From Rattus norvegicus (taxonomy: Eukaryota > Chordata > Mammalia > Rodentia > Muridae): a stretch of 64,000 nt of DNA. The stretch lies in the NCBI RefSeq assembly GCF_036323735.1, contig NC_086034.1:44674439-44738438 (forward strand), in the 5' to 3' direction. A program made the position numbers and the translations under genes. Below are positions 22,919-34,111 of the stretch, in pieces. Positions within the stretch are counted from its first letter, which is position 1; each line of letters opens with the position of its first letter. Below the pieces are notes generated by a model, which was not told where the DNA came from, searched no databases, and was given only the letters and a program-made list of their open reading frames with translations.

Positions 22919-24169
22919 AACAATGGAGTACTCATCATCTATGAAAAACAATGAATTTATGAAATTCACAGGCAAATGTATGGAACTAGAAAATATCATC
23001 CTGAGTGTGGTAACGCAGTCACAAAAGAATGCACATCATATATACTCGCTGAGGAGTAGATATTAAAAAATAACATCTCAGTACACCCAGGACACAACTC
23101 ACAGACAATATGAAGCTCAGTAAGAAGGAAGACCAAAGTGTGGATGCTTCAGTGCTTCTTAGAAGGTGGAACAAAATAGTCAGTGGAGGTAGGGAGGAGG
23201 GGGAGAGTAAAATCGGTGTGTGTGGAGGTAGGATCTAATGTGGGAGGAGACAGGGGAGATGTACAGTGTGTCAGGAAATTGAACAGAGGTGTGTAGCAAT
23301 GGGGGCTGTGGTACTTGGGTAGCCACCAAAAAGCCTCAGAAGCCAGGAAAGAAAGAGGCTCCCAGGACCCAACGGGGATGACATTAGCTGAAATACCCAA
23401 TAAAATTTAAAGAGAACCTATAAAGACCACATGGAAAGTTTAGGCCTGACCCCAGGTTGAGGAGTGGGGCCACCCATCCTTCTCAAAAATTTTAACCTAG
23501 ATCACTACTGTGTAAAGGAAACACAGGGACAAAGAGTAGAGCAGAGACTGAAGGCAAGACCACCCAGTAATGGCCTCACCTGGAGAAGAATTCCATATAC
23601 TGCCACCAAAACCAGTCTCTGTTTCTGATGCCAAGTGCTTGCTGACAGGAGCCTGATATAGCTGTCTCCTGAGAGGCTCTTCCAGAGCCTTACCAACATG
23701 GATGTGAATGCTTGCAACCAAACATTGGATTGAGCATGGGGACCCCAAAGGAGGAATTAGAAGAAAGACTGAAGGAACTGATGGGGTTTGTAACCCCATA
23801 GGAAGAACAATATTAACCAACCAGCCCCCGCCACCCCCTGTCCCCCACCAGAGCTCCCAGGGAATAAACCACCAAAGAGTACTCATGGAGGCATGGAGGG
23901 ACTCATGGCTCCAGCTGTATATGTAGCAGAGGATGGTATTATCTGGCATCAATGAGAGGGGAGGCACTTGGTCCTGTGAAGACTTGATGCACCACCGTAG
24001 GGGGAATGCTAGGTTGGTGAGTGCAGTGGGTTGATGATTGGTGGAACACCCTCATAAAGGCAGGGAGAAGAGGGTTTGATAGGAGGTTTGAGGAGGGGAA
24101 TCTGGTAAAGGAGATAACATTTGAAATGTAAATAAATATAATAATCAGTACAAATTTTAAGAGAATAAA

Positions 24170-25270
24170 AGTTTTATTTATGCATATAACCAGTTTTTAT
24201 GTTTCTAATAATCTATTCTTTCATAAGTAATGTTAAAATGTTGACTAAAAGCTGTCCTACCAGAATCGGTTTTGGTTGGTAGAAATGTTAGTGTTTTAAG
24301 CAAGAAACTTGGTTTCATTCAGTATTTTGAATAATTTCTTTTTATAATTTTAAAATAATCATAGTTACTAAAACCTCATAAATGTAAGGGCAATCTAAGT
24401 ATTTTTCATATATTTCAGCTTAATAAGTGATGGTATTTTAAAAGGTATTTTAAGTTTTTCTATATTATTCTTTCTTGTAATTTCTTTAGAGTCTTGGAAT
24501 TTAGAATGTTATTTCTATTCTTCAAATGGTAGTTTTCTTTTTTATAATATCATTTTCAACTTCAATATCATAATCTGCTTGAGACTGTGTATATGATATA
24601 AACAGAAGTTCTGATCAAATAATTTAGGTAAAAATGAAAGATTTTTATTTATTTAAAAGCATTATATTCACGTTTTTCAGCAATTTTGGTTAACGAACTT
24701 TTCTGTTTTCCTCTTTTCTATTTTGTTCCCTCCAACTCCGATATTTCAGAAAACAACCTTATTCAAAAAGTGAAGTTTGCAATGCTACATTGTGTAAAGA
24801 CTGCTGTGATTTTATAGCTTACATATAAAATTAAAAAAAAACTTTGGCAGACATTTTAATAATTATTTTTTAATAAATAAAGAATACAGTTTTTGTATAG
24901 TTTAATGATGCTCACTTTTCCTTTTTGAATTCTTAAGTAGTATCAAGTATAACTGTATATTGATAGTCCAAGAATCAGCAACCTAAAATATCGTGAATAC
25001 AAAATTAGTTTCTAACTTTCACTGATAAAACAGTTAAAATAATATTCAGTGTCTTAGTTCATAATACTACTCCAAAATTCTCTAAACTGTCTAATGAACA
25101 AGTGAAATCTGTCTTCCATAGTTCAGTAAACCTGAGACCCTGGTGAGAGTAAGGCTGAGCTCTGGTAAGACCTCCTCTGAAATGAGGACGGCTGACCTCC
25201 CAATTAAGTTCTTTAAATATAGCTATGCTGATAGGCAACTCACATAGCATTCACGAAAGCCTGGTTCTAC
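24170..25270. other. Unassigned AT-rich sequence
   Basis: No gene or repeat recognised between the old L1 and a B1/B4-like relic. Confidence 0.5.
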
Positions 25271-25272
25271 CT

Positions 25273-25392
25273 CTAGCTTTACATAAATCAGGCACACTGG
25301 AGCATGTCTGTCATTGCAGCACTTCGGAGGAAGGAGGTTCAGTCATGAGTGAGAGGTTCAAAGTCACCCTCAACTACACAGTGAATGAGAAG
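25273..25392 (+). repeat. Decayed B1/B4-like SINE
   Basis: gcatgtctgtcattgcagca, cttcggaggaaggaggttca and ttcaaagtcaccctcaacta follow the B1 pattern (tgtaatcccagcac, gaggcaggaggatc, ttcaaggtcaccctcagcta). Moderately diverged. Confidence 0.45.
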
Positions 25393-25838
25393 ACAACTAC
25401 TGAGCTCTCAGCCTTCTTTTCACTAAGTCTATAAAAGGGCCTTGTGTTAAACAATAGTTAAGTCTTTGCACATAATTTATGGATTTAAGAAAAAGACACA
25501 TGATTCCATTAGTAATCGAGTTACTATAGATTGAGATACTCCTCTATCAGGTCCCATTATATTTATACAGTCTTATTTTAGTAATACTCATATCTTTCTA
25601 AACCTCACTTTTGTTTATGTATAAAGTTTCTTCTAGATTGACATCCAGTGATGTATATGTGTAGTAAATTATAATTAGATAATTTAATAGCTAATTATTC
25701 AATAAACTATAAATTAAACTTTGAATCATCTTCATGAAAATGTTAATGATAGTTATACCATTAACTATCATATACTTTCTATTTTTACACCCCCATTCCA
25801 TTTTTTATCTAGTATTTATCATTTTCAACAATTAATCT

Positions 25839-26445
25839 GTTGGTTGCTGCCACCGCAGAGAGCCTTTTGGCAGCACCCCGCGAGCAAACTTGAGCCTCGG
25901 GACCACAGGTAAGACCAACTTGTCTGTTGCAAGAAGGCTGCCTGGTGAAATCGGGACACACAGAGGCAGAATTCCTCTAGGACCAGGCACGTCCTGTGTT
26001 TACCGGAAGTCCCAACCCGCGGATCCCGGCCCGCAGCAGCTCTCTGCTCCCAGACCCCGTGGGAAAGAGACCTCACCGCCTGATCAGGTGGGCACTCCTG
26101 AGGCTGCATAAGCTCCCGGAAGGGGCGGCACAGGTCTTCCTGGTTGCTGCTGCCGCAAAGAGCCCGTGGGCAGCACCCCACAAGCGAACTTGAGCCTCGG
26201 GACCACAGGTAAGACCAACTTTTCTGCTGCAAGAAAGCTGCCTGGTGAACTCAAGACACAGGCCCACAGGAACAGCTGAAGACCTGTAGAGAGGAAAAAC
26301 TACACGCCCGAAAGCAGAACACTCTATCCCCACAACTGACTGAAAGAGAGGAAAACAGGTCTACAGCACTCCTGACACACAGGCTTATAGGACAGTCTAG
26401 CCACTGTCAGAAATAGCAGAACAAAGTAACACTAGAGATAATCTG
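25839..26445 (+). promoter_or_regulatory. L1 5' UTR with tandem promoter monomers
   Basis: A 120-bp segment recurs at an exact 300-bp spacing (25841-25960 and 26141-26260) with 15 differences by my count, so the 5' UTR holds one full ~300-bp monomer plus part of a second unit joined to the ORF1 leader. It is GC- and CpG-rich compared with its AT-rich surroundings. Rodent L1 monomers act as internal Pol II promoters. Open frames on both strands here (up to 135 residues) coincide with the repeat and are not genes. Confidence 0.85.
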
Positions 26446-27521
26446 ATGGCGAGAGGCAAGCGCAGGAACCCAAGCAACAGAAACCAAGACTACTTGGCAT
26501 CATCGGAGCCCAATTCTCCCACCAAAACAAACATGGAATATCCAAACACACCAGAAAAGCAAGATCTAGTTTCAAAATCATATTTGATTATGATGCTGGA
26601 GGACTTCAAGAAAGACGTGAAGAACTCCCTTAGGGAAACACAAAAAACATTAATAAACAAGTAGAAGCCTACAGAGAGGAATCGCAAAAATCCCTGAAAG
26701 AATTCCAGGAAAACACAATCAAACAGTTGAAGGAATTAAAAATGGAAATAGAAGCAATCAAGAAAGAACACATGGAAACAACCCTGGATATAGAAAACCA
26801 AAAGAAGAGACAAGGAGCTGTAGATACAAGCTTCACCAACAGAATACAAGAGATGGAAGAGAGAATCTCAGGAGCAGAAGATTCTATAGAAATCATTGAC
26901 TCAACTGTCAAAGATAATGTAAAGCGGAAAAAGGTACTGGTCCAAAACATACAGGAAATCCAGGACTCAATGAGAAGATCAAACCTAAGGATAATAGGTA
27001 TAGAAGAGAGTGAAGACTCCCAGCTCAAAGGACCAGTAAATATCTTCAACAAAATCATAGAAGAAAACTTCCCTAACCTAAAAAAAGAGATACCCATAGA
27101 CATACAAGAAGCCTACAGAACTCCAAATAGATTGGACCAGAAAAGAAACACCTCCCGTCACATAATTGTCAAAACACCAAATGCACAAAATAACGAAAGA
27201 ATATTAAAAGCAGTAAGGGAAAAAGGTCAAGTAACATATAAAGGCAGACCTATCAGAATCACACCAGACTTCTCGCCAGAAACTATGAAGGCCAGAAGAT
27301 CCTGGACTGATGTCATACAGACCCTAAGAGAACACAAATGCCAGCCCAGGTTACTGTATCCTGCAAAACTCTCAATTAACATAGATGGAGAAACCAAGAT
27401 ATTCCATGACAAAACCAAATTTACACAATATCTTTCTACAAATCCAGCACTACAAAGGATAATAAATGGTAAAGCCCAACATAAGGAGGCAAGCTATACC
27501 CTAGAAGAAGCAAGAAACTAA
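26446..27521 (+). pseudogene. L1 ORF1 (RNA-binding chaperone), single frameshift
   Basis: Intact L1 ORF1 encodes a trimeric nucleic-acid chaperone that coats L1 RNA. Here the first frame starts MARGKRRNPSNRNQDY and stops at 26664 after 72 codons. The correct continuation lies in the frame one base back from 26643 and runs to 27521, including 264 codons from an internal ATG at 26727. The break falls in an A-run at 26642-26647, where one A appears to be missing. The downstream part holds a coiled coil (MKELKMEIEAIKKEH...), an RRM-like core (NLRIIGIEESED) and the C-terminal domain (YKGRPIRITPDFSPETMKAR). Without the shift the length would be about 358 residues, normal for rodents. A sequencing error in the homopolymer cannot be excluded. 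Confidence 0.93.
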
Positions 27522-27580
27522 TCGTCTTGGCAACAAAACAAAGAGAGTGAAAGCACAGAAACATAACCTCACATCCAAAT

Positions 27581-30500
27581 ATGAATATAACGGGAAGCAA
27601 TAATCACTATTCCTTAATATCTCTCAACATCAATGGCCTCAACTCCCCAATAAAAAGAAATAGATTAACAAATTGGATATGCAACGAGGACCCTGCATTC
27701 TGCTGCCTACAGGAAACACACCTCAGAGACAAAGACAGACACTATCTCAGAGTGAAAGGCTGGAAAACAACTTTCCAAGCAAATGGTCAGAAGAAGCAAG
27801 CTGGAGTAGCCATTCTAATATCAAATAAAATCAATTTTCAACTAAAAGTCATCAAAAAAGATAAGGAAGGACACTTCATATTCATCAAAGGAAAAATCCA
27901 CCAAGGTGAACTCTCAATCGTAAATATCTATGCCCCAAATACAAGGGCACCTACATATGTAAAAGAAACCTTACTAAAGCTCAAAAGACACATTGCACAT
28001 CACACAATAATAGTGGGAGATTTCAACACCCCACTCTCATCAATGGACAGATCATGGAAACAGAAATTAAACAGTGATGTCGACAGACTAAGAGAAGTCA
28101 TGAGCCAAATGGACTTAACGGATATTTATAGAACATTCTATCCTAAAGCAAAAGGATATACCTTCTTCTCAGCTCCTCATGGTACTTTCTCCAAAACTGA
28201 CCATATAATTGGTCAAAAAACGGGACTCAACAGGTACAGAAAGATAGAAATAATCCCATGCGTGCTATCGGACCACCACGGCCTAAAACTGGTCTTCAAT
28301 AACAATAAGGGAAGAATGCCCACATATATGTGGAAATTGAACAATGCTCCACTCAATGATAACCTGATCAAGGAAGAAATAAAGAAAGAAATTAAAAACT
28401 TTTTAGAATTTAATGAAAATGAAGGTACAACATACCCAAACTTATGGGACACAATGAAAGCTGTGCTAAGAGGAAAACTCATAGCGCTGAGTGCCTGCAC
28501 AAAGAAACAGGAAAGAGCATATGTCAGCAGCTTGACAGCACACCTAGAAGCTCTAGAACAAAAAGAAGCAAATACACCCAGGAGGAGTAGAAGGCAGGAA
28601 ATAATCAAACTCAGAGCTGAAATCAACCAAGTAGAAACAAAAAGGACCATAGAAAGAATCAACAGAACCAAAAGTTGGTTCTTTGAGAAAATCAACAAGA
28701 TAGATAAACCCTTAGCCAGACTAACGAGAGGACCCAGAGAGTGCGTCCAAATTAACAAAATCAGAAATGAAAAGGGAGACATAACAACAGATTCAGAGGA
28801 AATTCAAAAAATCATCAGATCTTACTATAAAAACCTATATTCAACAAAACTTGAAAATCTTCAGGAAATGGACAATTTCCTAGACAGATACCAGGTATCG
28901 AAGTTAAATCAGGAACAGATAAACCAGTTAAACAACCCCATAACTCCTAAGGAAATAAAAGCAGTCAATAAAGGTCTCCCAACCAAAAAGAGCCCAGGTC
29001 CAGACGGGTTTAGTGCAGAATTCTATCAAACCTTCATAGAAGACCTCATACCAATATTATCCAAACTATTCCACAAAATTGAAACAGATGGAGCACTACC
29101 GAATACCTTCTACGAAGCCACAATTACTCTTATACCTAAACCACACAAAGACACAACAAAGAAAGAGAACTTCAGACCAATTTCCCTTATGAATATCGAC
29201 GCAAAAATACTCAACAAAATTCTGGCAAACCGAATTCAAGAGCACATCAAAACAATCATCCACCATGATCAAGTAGGCTTCATCCCAGGCATGCAGGGAT
29301 GGTTTAATATACGGAAAACCATCAACATGATCCATTATATAAACAAACTGAAAGAACAAAACCACATGATCATTTCATCAGATGCTGAGAAAGCATTTGA
29401 CAAAATTCAACACCCCTTCATGATAAAAGTCCTAGAAAGAATAGGAATTCAAGGGCCATACCTAAACGTAGTAAAAGCCATATACAGCAAACCAGTTGCT
29501 AACATTAAACTAAATGGACAGAAACTTGAAGCAATCCCACTAAAATCAGGGACTAGACAAGGCTGCCCACTCTCTCCCTACTTATTCAATATAGTTCTTG
29601 AAGTTCTAGCCAGAGCAATCAGACAACAAAAGGAGATCATGTGGATACAGATCGGAAAAGAAGAGGTCAAAATATCACTATTTGCAGATGATATGATAGT
29701 ATATTTAGGTGATCCCAAAAGTTCCACCAGAGAACTACTAAAGCTGATAAACAACTTCAGCAAAGTGGCTGGGTATAAAATTAACTCGAATAAATCAGTT
29801 GCCTTCCTCTATACAAAAGAGAAACAAGCCGAGAAAGAAATTAGGGAAACGACACCCTTCATAATAGACCCAAATAATATAATGTACCTCGGTGTGACTT
29901 TAACCAAGCAAGTAAAAGATCTGTACAATAAGAACTTCAAGACACTGAGGAAAGAAATTGAAGAAGACCTCAGAAGATGGAAAGATCTCCCATGCTCATG
30001 GATTGGCAGGATTAATATAGTAAAAATGGCCATTTTACCAAAAGCAATCTACAGATTCAATGCAATCCCCATCAAAATACCAATCCAATTCTTCAAAGAG
30101 TTAGACAGAACAATTTGCAAATTCATCTGGAATAACAAAAAACCCAGGATAGCCAAAGCTATCCTCAACAATAAAAGGACTTCAGGGGGAATCACTATCC
30201 CTGAACTCAAGCAGTATTACAGAGCAATAGAGATAAAAACTGCATGGTATTGGTACAGAGACAGACAGATAGACCAATGGAACAGAATTGAAGACCCAGA
30301 AATGAACCCACACACCTATGGTCACTTGATTTTTGACAAAGGAGCCAAAACCATCCAATGGAAAAAAGATAGCATTTTCAGCAAATGGTGCTGGTTCAAC
30401 TGGAGGGCAACATGTAGAAGAATGCAGATCGATCCATGCTTATCACCCTGTACAAAGCTTAAGTCCAAGTGGATCAAGGACCTCCAGATCAAACCAGACA

Positions 30501-31408
30501 CACTCAAACTAATAGAAGAAAAACTAGGGAAGCATCTGGAACACATGGGCACTGGAAAAAATTTCCTGAACAAAACACCAATGGGTTACACTCTAAGATC
30601 AAGAATCGACAAATGGGATCCCATAAAACTGCAAAGCTTCTGTAAGGCAAAGGACACTGTGGTTAGGACAAAACGGCAACCAACAGTTTGGGAAAAGATC
30701 TTTACCAATCCTTCAACAGATAGAGGCCTTATATCCAAAATATACAAAGAACTCAAGAAGTTAGACCGCAGGGAAACAAATAACCCTATTAAAAAATGGG
30801 GTTCAGAGCTAAACAAAGAATTCACAGCTGAGGAATGCCGAATGGCTGAGAAACACCTAAAGAAATGTTCAACATCTTTAGTCATAAAGGAAATGCAAAT
30901 CAAAACAACCCTGAGATTTTACCTCACACCAGTGAGAATGGCTAAGATCAAAAACTCATGTGACAGCAGATGCTGGCGAGGATGTGGAGAAAGAGGAACA
31001 CTCCTCCATTGTTGGTGGGATTGCAGACTGGTAAAACCATTCTGGAAATCAGTCTGGAGGTTCCTCAGAAAATTGGACATTGAACTGCCTGAGGATCCAG
31101 CTATACCTCTCTTGGGCATATACCCAAAAGATGCCTCAACATATAAAAGAGACACGTGCTCCACTATGTTCATTGCAGCCTTATTTATAATAGCCAGAAA
31201 CTGGAAAGAACCCAGATGCCCTTCTACAGAGGAATGGATACAGAAAATGTGGTACATCTACACAATGGAATACTACTCAGCTATCAAAAACAACGAGTTT
31301 ATGAAATTCGTAGGCAAATGGTTGGAACTGGAAAATATCATCCTGAGTGAGCTAACCCAATCACAGAAAGACATACATGGTATGCACTCATTGATAAGTG
31401 GCTATTAG
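27581..31408 (+). CDS. L1 ORF2 protein: endonuclease / reverse transcriptase, intact
   Basis: A 1275-codon open frame equals the usual L1 ORF2 length. It nicks target DNA and copies L1 RNA by target-primed reverse transcription. The N-terminal APE-type endonuclease keeps N16, E45 (QETHL), Y117 (IYAPN), D147/N149 (GDFN), D207 and S230-D231-H232. The RT domain (roughly 500-770) keeps D601 (DAEKAFD) and the FADD box at 701-704. The C-terminal cysteine-rich segment has C1131-x3-C1135-x7-H1143-x4-C1148. The frame ends HSLISGY, close to other L1s. The ATG follows a 59-nt spacer after ORF1, as expected for re-initiation-type translation. No stop or missing catalytic residue is visible. With ORF1 broken in cis, function would depend on ORF1 protein from other copies. 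A 189-residue open frame on the opposite strand is a shadow. Confidence 0.98.
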   Translation: MNITGSNNHYSLISLNINGLNSPIKRNRLTNWICNEDPAFCCLQETHLRDKDRHYLRVKGWKTTFQANGQKKQAGVAILISNKINFQLKVIKKDKEGHFIFIKGKIHQGELSIVNIYAPNTRAPTYVKETLLKLKRHIAHHTIIVGDFNTPLSSMDRSWKQKLNSDVDRLREVMSQMDLTDIYRTFYPKAKGYTFFSAPHGTFSKTDHIIGQKTGLNRYRKIEIIPCVLSDHHGLKLVFNNNKGRMPTYMWKLNNAPLNDNLIKEEIKKEIKNFLEFNENEGTTYPNLWDTMKAVLRGKLIALSACTKKQERAYVSSLTAHLEALEQKEANTPRRSRRQEIIKLRAEINQVETKRTIERINRTKSWFFEKINKIDKPLARLTRGPRECVQINKIRNEKGDITTDSEEIQKIIRSYYKNLYSTKLENLQEMDNFLDRYQVSKLNQEQINQLNNPITPKEIKAVNKGLPTKKSPGPDGFSAEFYQTFIEDLIPILSKLFHKIETDGALPNTFYEATITLIPKPHKDTTKKENFRPISLMNIDAKILNKILANRIQEHIKTIIHHDQVGFIPGMQGWFNIRKTINMIHYINKLKEQNHMIISSDAEKAFDKIQHPFMIKVLERIGIQGPYLNVVKAIYSKPVANIKLNGQKLEAIPLKSGTRQGCPLSPYLFNIVLEVLARAIRQQKEIMWIQIGKEEVKISLFADDMIVYLGDPKSSTRELLKLINNFSKVAGYKINSNKSVAFLYTKEKQAEKEIRETTPFIIDPNNIMYLGVTLTKQVKDLYNKNFKTLRKEIEEDLRRWKDLPCSWIGRINIVKMAILPKAIYRFNAIPIKIPIQFFKELDRTICKFIWNNKKPRIAKAILNNKRTSGGITIPELKQYYRAIEIKTAWYWYRDRQIDQWNRIEDPEMNPHTYGHLIFDKGAKTIQWKKDSIFSKWCWFNWRATCRRMQIDPCLSPCTKLKSKWIKDLQIKPDTLKLIEEKLGKHLEHMGTGKNFLNKTPMGYTLRSRIDKWDPIKLQSFCKAKDTVVRTKRQPTVWEKIFTNPSTDRGLISKIYKELKKLDRRETNNPIKKWGSELNKEFTAEECRMAEKHLKKCSTSLVIKEMQIKTTLRFYLTPVRMAKIKNSCDSRCWRGCGERGTLLHCWWDCRLVKPFWKSVWRFLRKLDIELPEDPAIPLLGIYPKDASTYKRDTCSTMFIAALFIIARNWKEPRCPSTEEWIQKMWYIYTMEYYSAIKNNEFMKFVGKWLELENIILSELTQSQKDIHGMHSLISGY

Positions 31409-32127
31409 CCCAAATGCTTGAATTACCCTAGATCCCTAGAACAAACGAAACTCAAGACGGATGATCAAAATGTGAATGCTTCACTCCTTCATTAAATGAG
31501 GAAAAAGAATACCCTTGGCAGGGAAGGGAGAGGCAAAGATTAAAACAGAGACTGAAGGGACACCCATTCAGAGCCTGCCCCACATGTGGCCCATAAATAT
31601 ACAGCCACCCAATTAGACAAGATGGATGAAGCAAAGAAGTGCAGACTGACAGGAGCCGGATGTAGATCGCTCCTGAGAGACACAGCCAGAATACAGCAAA
31701 TACAGAGGCGAATGCCAGCAGCAAACCACTGAACTGAGAATAGGTCCCCCGTTGAAGGAATCAGAGAAAGAACTGGAAGAGCTTGAAGGGGCTCGAGACC
31801 CCATATGTACAACAATGTCAAGCAACTAGAGCTTCCAGGAACTAAGCCACTACCTAAAGACTATATATGGACTGACCCTGGACTCTGACCCCATAGGTAG
31901 CAATGAATATCCTAGTAAGAGCACCAGTGGAAGGGGAAGCCCTGGGTCCTGCCAAGACTGAACCCCCAGTGAACTAGACTATGGGGGGGAGGGCGGCAAT
32001 GGGGGAAGGGTTGGGAGGGGAGCACCCATAAGGAAGGGGAAGGGGGAGGGGGATGTTTGCCCGGAAACCGGGAAAGGGCATAACACTCGAAATGTATATA
32101 AGAAATACTCAAGTTAATAAAAAAAAA
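31409..32127 (+). other. L1 3' UTR, G-rich tract and poly(A) signal
   Basis: This is non-coding after the ORF2 stop. It includes gcagactgacaggagccgg and agtaagagcaccagtggaag, a G-rich block at 31983-32055 with several runs of 4-7 G that could form G-quadruplexes, and an AATAAA at 32116-32121 just before the short A-tail. Antisense open frames here are not genes. Confidence 0.9.
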
Positions 32128-32139
32128 CAATTAATCTTT

Positions 32140-34110
32140 ATGGAATGGTAAAATTTATCTTTCATAACACTTATTTCTCTATTTCTGTGATCTCTCCTAG
32201 ATTGTACAATTGATTCTGAATCTCATTACAATTATTTTCCAATTTCCATTCTAGTATTTGCTTCTTCAATCTTATTTTGTATACCTTTTTACAAAGACTT
32301 ATTTCGAGGTGCATGCGTCTGTACTCCTTCCACACAGTCTCATATAACTGAATAGAAGTGCAAGTTTAACTTAGTTCAGAATTTAAGTATCTACCATTTC
32401 AGGTAATTTATTTGAGATTTTATTAGCTTGGAAGAAAATATGAAAATACCCTCATTTATAGTTCTCCAGTTAACCCCTTTGTTCATAATTTTTTAATTAA
32501 GTAACTTCCCAAGGAAATATTCCAATTGAATAATATTGATAGAATGGATATCTGTACAATGAACCCACAGAGATCTTGCTTGCCAGATGGTTCCCACAAA
32601 GGTCTATACTGTACACTTTCCTTTCAGTCAGTTGATTGCATATAACTTGTTTTATAAACTAATCCTTTACCTCATCATTTCGACTTTCTATTAGCATTCT
32701 GTTTCCTGCCCTCTGACTTATAACACTTTTCTAGAAGTTGCTACGTGGATTCACAATGGCCTCTTTTCTGTCTTGTGGCCCCCAGACTCTAGCTATAGTA
32801 GTCTTGCCTCCTTTGGCTCCTGAGAATGATACCAGACACATACTCTTCATTTTCTGTAGATTCCCTCATAAGTCAGGATTTTACTTTTCAGTTATCACTT
32901 ATGATTTCTTCCCTCTTTCTTATCTTGAAAGATATTTGTTTCCTAGTTTCATCCTATGCAACAAAAATGGTGCCATTTATGTCCTGTTCCTTCTTTAGCA
33001 TCTCTTGTTTTGCCATTTGCAAAGTTTTACAACTTGGTTTATCTTCTCTTTCCAAACTAGATTTAACAAAAGACCTACAAATTTACTGTCTGGTGTCTGC
33101 CCAGCACTTGACTCTGTTTATAGGCATCTCCATTCTTTTTTGTTGTTGCTTTGTTTCTTTTTGTTTTGGTTTGGAGGTTTTTGTGTTTATTGCTTTTGGT
33201 TTTTTGTTGTTGTTTTTTTCCTTGTTTCAGAGCTCTAATTTTGGACCAGAGTTGATCTGAAATGGGCCTGCTATTTCCTTCATGTCAGCTCTACTCTCCC
33301 AACAAGGGTCAGGGCCTTTGAACTGACAAGTTCACTAGTAAGTGTGTCACTCCAGACTTTCTTCTTGTGTTGAGGAACAAACTATGACACGTTCAAGTCT
33401 TTCCAGGAACTTAACACAAGACAGATCTTAACACAGTTAGACTCCAAAGAGAGCCTGTAAATTTAACCCTAGGGCAGATCTGTGGCACTGTGACTCCAGA
33501 GCCTGTACTCACAGGCAGTCAAATTCGTCTGGATCAGTTACGGGGCACTTGAAACAAAAAAATACTAAACCAAAAAAATGGAAGGGTGCGGCAGGGCATT
33601 GCAGGCACCAAGTTGAACCATCAGACACCGTGACCGTACGCTGCTCTACTTCTGGGAGGAAGTCAGCATCAATTCTAAATTCAGCCTCATACTTTTCGCT
33701 TTATGTGTGTCATGAAGTTAGCTTTCAGCATTTATACCACATTGATAACCAGATCTTCTTCATTTTATCTACAGAATAACAACCCTTCATCCAGCCGCAT
33801 CTTCTTCTACTTTCTTATGGTCAGCTGACAGACTCAGCTCCCACTGAACTCTTTCTGACCCACATGCATACTTCTCTCATCTCAGAGCCACATACAAAGC
33901 GTCAATTCCCTCAAAACCATTTCTCTGAAACATTTGCCTGTCTTCCTCTCGCCCTTGTAATAGCTATTGGGTGTATCCAACCAGCTTGATGAAGCCAGGA
34001 TAATACCTCCACCATGAATGTTACCACTTAGTCAAATCACAGAGTTCCTTTTGTAGTGCACTGTAACCTACTGACAAGTCCTCAGGATAGGCCAACATCA
34101 ATCTAGTTCT
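32140..34110. other. Unassigned sequence, no supported gene
   Basis: Several open frames of 76-144 residues overlap at 32.7-33.3 kb on the plus strand in phenylalanine/leucine-rich pyrimidine sequence, including a T/G-rich stretch at 33138-33225. They look compositional rather than coding. No repeat family recognised. Confidence 0.45.
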
Positions 34111-34111
34111 T

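Larger units (their letters stand above)
20495..24150 (+). mobile_element. Internally deleted old L1
   Basis: Positions 20495-20880 match the end of the L1 5' UTR and start of ORF1 (ctacttggcatcatcagaac, compare 26490 of the young copy). At about 20880 the sequence jumps straight into ORF2 (aaaccagtagctaatattaaactaaatgg, compare 29488), losing about 2.8 kb. ORF2 continues to 21612, is interrupted by an LTR-like insert, resumes at about 22267, and passes into a 3' UTR ending near 24150 (aacatttgaaatgtaaataaat). Frames are broken by stops and indels. Open frames up to 156 residues on the minus strand are antisense shadows of the 3' UTR. Confidence 0.85.
25827..32137 (+). mobile_element. Full-length young L1 (rat L1Rn type) with 12-bp TSD
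   Basis: The element spans 25839-32127 and is bounded by a perfect 12-bp TSD, aacaattaatct, at 25827-25838 and 32126-32137 (the last bases of the short A-tail overlap the repeat). The order is: monomeric 5' UTR (25839-26445), broken ORF1 (26446-27521), 59-nt spacer, intact ORF2 (27581-31408), and a 3' UTR with G-rich tract and terminal aataaa. Length (~6.3 kb) and layout match complete rodent L1s. The A-tail is only about 9 nt. Confidence 0.97.

Noticed and set aside
23497..23967. 156-codon minus-strand open frame
   Set aside because: It is the antisense of an old L1 3' UTR; similar antisense frames appear over the other L1 3' ends.
25825..26232. 135-codon minus-strand open frame with an internal repeat
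   Set aside because: It spans the L1 promoter monomers, and the repeated protein segment only mirrors the 300-bp DNA repeat.
26642..26664. Programmed -1 frameshift joining the two halves of ORF1
   Set aside because: The run AAAAAAC resembles a slippery heptamer, but it is out of phase: the first frame reads caa aaa aca, not A AAA AAC. Rodent ORF1 is normally one uninterrupted frame, so a simple base loss or sequence error is preferred.
28213..28782. 189-codon minus-strand open frame
   Set aside because: It lies entirely antisense to the intact L1 ORF2; its leucine/serine-rich composition is a shadow of the lysine/asparagine-rich sense frame.
32738..33260. Overlapping plus-strand open frames up to 144 codons
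   Set aside because: Three frames overlap in T-rich DNA giving phenylalanine/leucine/serine-rich proteins, which is typical of composition rather than coding selection.
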